From positions 10,525 to 74,524 of the forward strand of contig CAZHOR010000014.1 in NCBI GenBank assembly GCA_964534325.1: DNA of 64,000 nucleotides, in the 5' to 3' direction. Below are positions 62,261-64,000 of this stretch, piece after piece (within the stretch, counting starts at the first letter, position 1; every line of letters begins with the position of its first letter). The translations under genes and the position numbers were made by a program. Below the pieces are notes generated by a model that saw only the letters and a list, made by a program, of their open reading frames with translations, searched no databases and was not told the DNA's origin. This DNA is from JdFR-22 sp964534325 (GTDB lineage Archaea; Halobacteriota; Archaeoglobi; Archaeoglobales; Archaeoglobaceae).

Positions 62261-63194
62261 TGAAGAAATAAGTCAAGAAGAAGATAAAGAAGAAATGAAA
62301 GAGCAGGACAAAAACGGGAATGAATACGGGAATGATGCATTTGAGAAGACTATAGAAGCGGGGAAGATCCTTGCTCAGGTGAGGGAAGAGACCAAAGACA
62401 AGGTGAAACTCGGGGTCAAATTACTGGAAGTTGCGGAGTTCGTGGAGGGAAGGATAGTGGAGCTGGGTGCTCAGCCCGCTTTTCCCTGCAACATCTCCAT
62501 TGACAGTGATGCCGCTCATTTCACTCCCAAAAAAGGTGACACTAGAGTATTCGAAGAAGGGAATGTGGTCAAGATAGATATGGGCTCCCACATTGATGGT
62601 TATATCGCGGATACTGCCACAACCATCGATCTGGGGGACAATAACCATCTGGTGAAAGCCTCTCAGGAGGCATTGAACAGGGCCATAGAGAACGTCTACG
62701 CAGGAGCAGATACGGCAACCATTGGTGCTGCCATAGAGGGCGCCATTAGAGAGTTCGGATACAAGCCCATAATCAACTTGACCGGCCACGGCCTTGAGCC
62801 CTATCTAACCCACACCAAACCCACAATCTACAACTTCGGGACGGACAGAGGAGTAACTCTTGAAGAAGGAATGATAATCGCCATAGAGCCCTTCGCCACC
62901 GACGGTTCGGGAAAAGTGGTGGAGAGGGGTGAAACAGAGATCTACTCCTTTGTAAACCCCAAGACGGTAAGAATGAAAAAGGCTCGCGAGCTCCTGGACG
63001 AGATCAAGGAATACAAGACCCTGCCATTTGCCAAAAGATGGCTGAACAAAGCCTCACCAATCATACTGGGCAAACTTGTCAACGAAGGAGTTATCAGAGG
63101 ATATCCCGTACTTTCAGAGGCCGCAAAGGGATTGGTCTCTCAATCCGAACACACCATGATCGTAGAAGAGGACGGAGCTAAGGTCATCACTTAA
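62253..63194 (+). CDS. map: Methionine aminopeptidase, archaeal type II
   Basis: A 313-residue type II enzyme. The first 25 residues are highly acidic and polar and unlike the compact archaeal form. Ligands are visible in KIDMGSHIDGYIADTATT (two Asp), NLTGHGLEPY (His), IAIEPFATDGSG (Glu) and SEHTMIVEEDG (Glu). Translationally coupled to the Xaa-Pro peptidase, so two N-terminal processing enzymes share an operon. Confidence 0.93.
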   Translation: MNNEEISQEEDKEEMKEQDKNGNEYGNDAFEKTIEAGKILAQVREETKDKVKLGVKLLEVAEFVEGRIVELGAQPAFPCNISIDSDAAHFTPKKGDTRVFEEGNVVKIDMGSHIDGYIADTATTIDLGDNNHLVKASQEALNRAIENVYAGADTATIGAAIEGAIREFGYKPIINLTGHGLEPYLTHTKPTIYNFGTDRGVTLEEGMIIAIEPFATDGSGKVVERGETEIYSFVNPKTVRMKKARELLDEIKEYKTLPFAKRWLNKASPIILGKLVNEGVIRGYPVLSEAAKGLVSQSEHTMIVEEDGAKVIT

Positions 63195-63228
63195 CCGAAA
63201 ATTTCGGTAAATTTTATCACAGAGATTT

Positions 63229-64000
63229 TTACCACCGGCAGTAATCGGCCAGCTCGCCTTCAGAATTGTAGAGGTATGCCTGGTCGCGCTGGTTATCCCA
63301 TATGGGCTGGCTGGACCCCAGATAGTAATCGCTTCCTGTGCTGACCCCTGAACCGGAATGCAGGGTGATGGTGCTCCCCGGGTATATGGTAGTGTCGGGC
63401 AGGGGATAGGAGTTGTTCATACTGTTCCGCAGGCTCCAGTTATAGAGGTCGACCGAGGTATTCCCGTAGTTCTTCAGGATCACGTATTCGTCGTTGAGGT
63501 TGGTTGCGTCATCGTTCATGGCATCATTATTTATTCTGAAGAATCCCACTGTGAGTGGGGTCAGCTCTTTATCGTATTTGCATTTCCACAGCCCCAATCC
63601 CTGTTTTGCTCGCTCGCTCTGTATCTGCATGTACTCCTCTCTCTTGGAATGATTGGTTGAGGAGACTGAAGCGTATCCTTCTTCCAGCAGCCTTTTATTG
63701 AAATCCTCGTCTTTATAGAGGTAGCACAGGAGGTTTCCGTTCTCTCTGAATCCTGCGGTCTGGTCCAGCTCGATAGAACAATTTTCGCCCACCAGCATGG
63801 AGTTCATGAACTGTTTTGCATCCATCCCAACGTCCGCCAGACACCTCAAGTCAGTTATCTCTTTATGGACGTGAGGCTGGTTTTTCGTTGGTTCTATATC
63901 CGGCACTTCAACTCCCAGCAATTTAACCGTCTCTATCCTACCTTCTTCGAACATGACGGTGATTACATCGCCTTCAAGAACTTCCATTACGGTGACATCG
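63229..64000 (-). CDS. Staphylococcal-nuclease-like protein with lamin-tail domain, cut by window edge
   Basis: The frame stays open to base 64000, so the 5' end lies outside the window. The visible part starts with VLEGDVITVMFEEGRIETVKLLGVEVPD (thermonuclease start), with FMNSMLVGENCSIELDQ, GNLLCYLYKDEDFNKRLLEEGYA and AKQGLGLW. The C-terminal 110 residues (LNDEYVILKNYGNTSVDLYNWSLRN...) form a lamin-tail domain, as in secreted bacterial and archaeal nucleases. A signal peptide would lie beyond the edge. Confidence 0.85.
   Translation of the reverse strand, partial: DVTVMEVLEGDVITVMFEEGRIETVKLLGVEVPDIEPTKNQPHVHKEITDLRCLADVGMDAKQFMNSMLVGENCSIELDQTAGFRENGNLLCYLYKDEDFNKRLLEEGYASVSSTNHSKREEYMQIQSERAKQGLGLWKCKYDKELTPLTVGFFRINNDAMNDDATNLNDEYVILKNYGNTSVDLYNWSLRNSMNNSYPLPDTTIYPGSTITLHSGSGVSTGSDYYLGSSQPIWDNQRDQAYLYNSEGELADYCRW

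Overview
The window looks like a chromosomal segment of a euryarchaeon of the methanogen/ANME type (Methanomicrobia or Halobacteriota in the broad sense). The evidence is an HMf-type histone, archaeal TrpB2, a siroheme decarboxylase (Ahb haem pathway), an archaeal type II methionine aminopeptidase, DRG GTPase, a TIGR00284-type dihydropteroate synthase-like protein, TATA-box promoters often about 25 bp from the start codon (leaderless messages), PGF-CTERM-type C-termini, NosD-type beta-helix surface proteins, a glycine betaine ABC importer and a multihaem cytochrome c. No methanogenesis marker gene is present, so I do not name a genus. There is no rRNA, no recognisable transposase and no CRISPR array.

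Layout. 0-6.5 kb: a TorD-like chaperone and an Fe-S/MvhD-like electron carrier on the minus strand, then DRG GTPase, TspO, a TauE-type exporter, a zinc protein and a coiled-coil protein. 6.7-11.3 kb: serine hydroxymethyltransferase, a COG3199-type NAD kinase and TrpB2. 11.3-12.2 kb: a gene-poor island with a decayed winged-helix gene and a perfect 148-bp tandem repeat that can fold. 12.2-17.5 kb: a Cas4-like nuclease with an eIF-2B-like protein, siroheme and haem genes, TatC, tRNA-Thr(CGT), and a TtuA-like protein that lacks its GHNLDD motif. 17.6-22.3 kb: a glycine betaine importer with two permeases, preceded by a possible 26-residue leader peptide. 22.4-28.8 kb: GNAT, PfkB, radical SAM, HIT, beta-propeller and DHPS-like genes.

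28.9-34.8 kb is a tight six-gene operon of pilin-like, single-anchor surface proteins, with no assembly ATPase next to it. 34.8-39.9 kb, minus strand: a CBS protein with a hibernation-factor-like tail, bifunctional nuclease, a PUA protein with an RNA m5C methyltransferase, MFS, and a frameshifted acylphosphatase-like gene. 40.1-42.5 kb: an SsuABC/TauABC-like importer. 42.7-46.8 kb: a small ORF, phosphodiesterase, histone, NosD-like protein, SDR and an unknown protein. 47-54.6 kb is a secretome island: a papain-family peptidase translationally coupled to a PGF-CTERM DUF333 protein, a 1076-residue beta-helix adhesin and a six-haem cytochrome. 55-59.6 kb holds several very small genes, a DUF502 protein, a ribbon-helix-helix/retropepsin pair and tRNA-Gly(CCC). 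59.7-64 kb: two-subunit fumarase, two M24 peptidases, and a nuclease cut by the window edge.

The most promising candidates for undescribed biology are the orphan pilin-like operon, the structured 148-bp repeats, the papain/DUF333 surface pair, the proV leader ORF and the set of peptide genes below 60 residues. All assignments come from reading motifs by eye; no database search was run.
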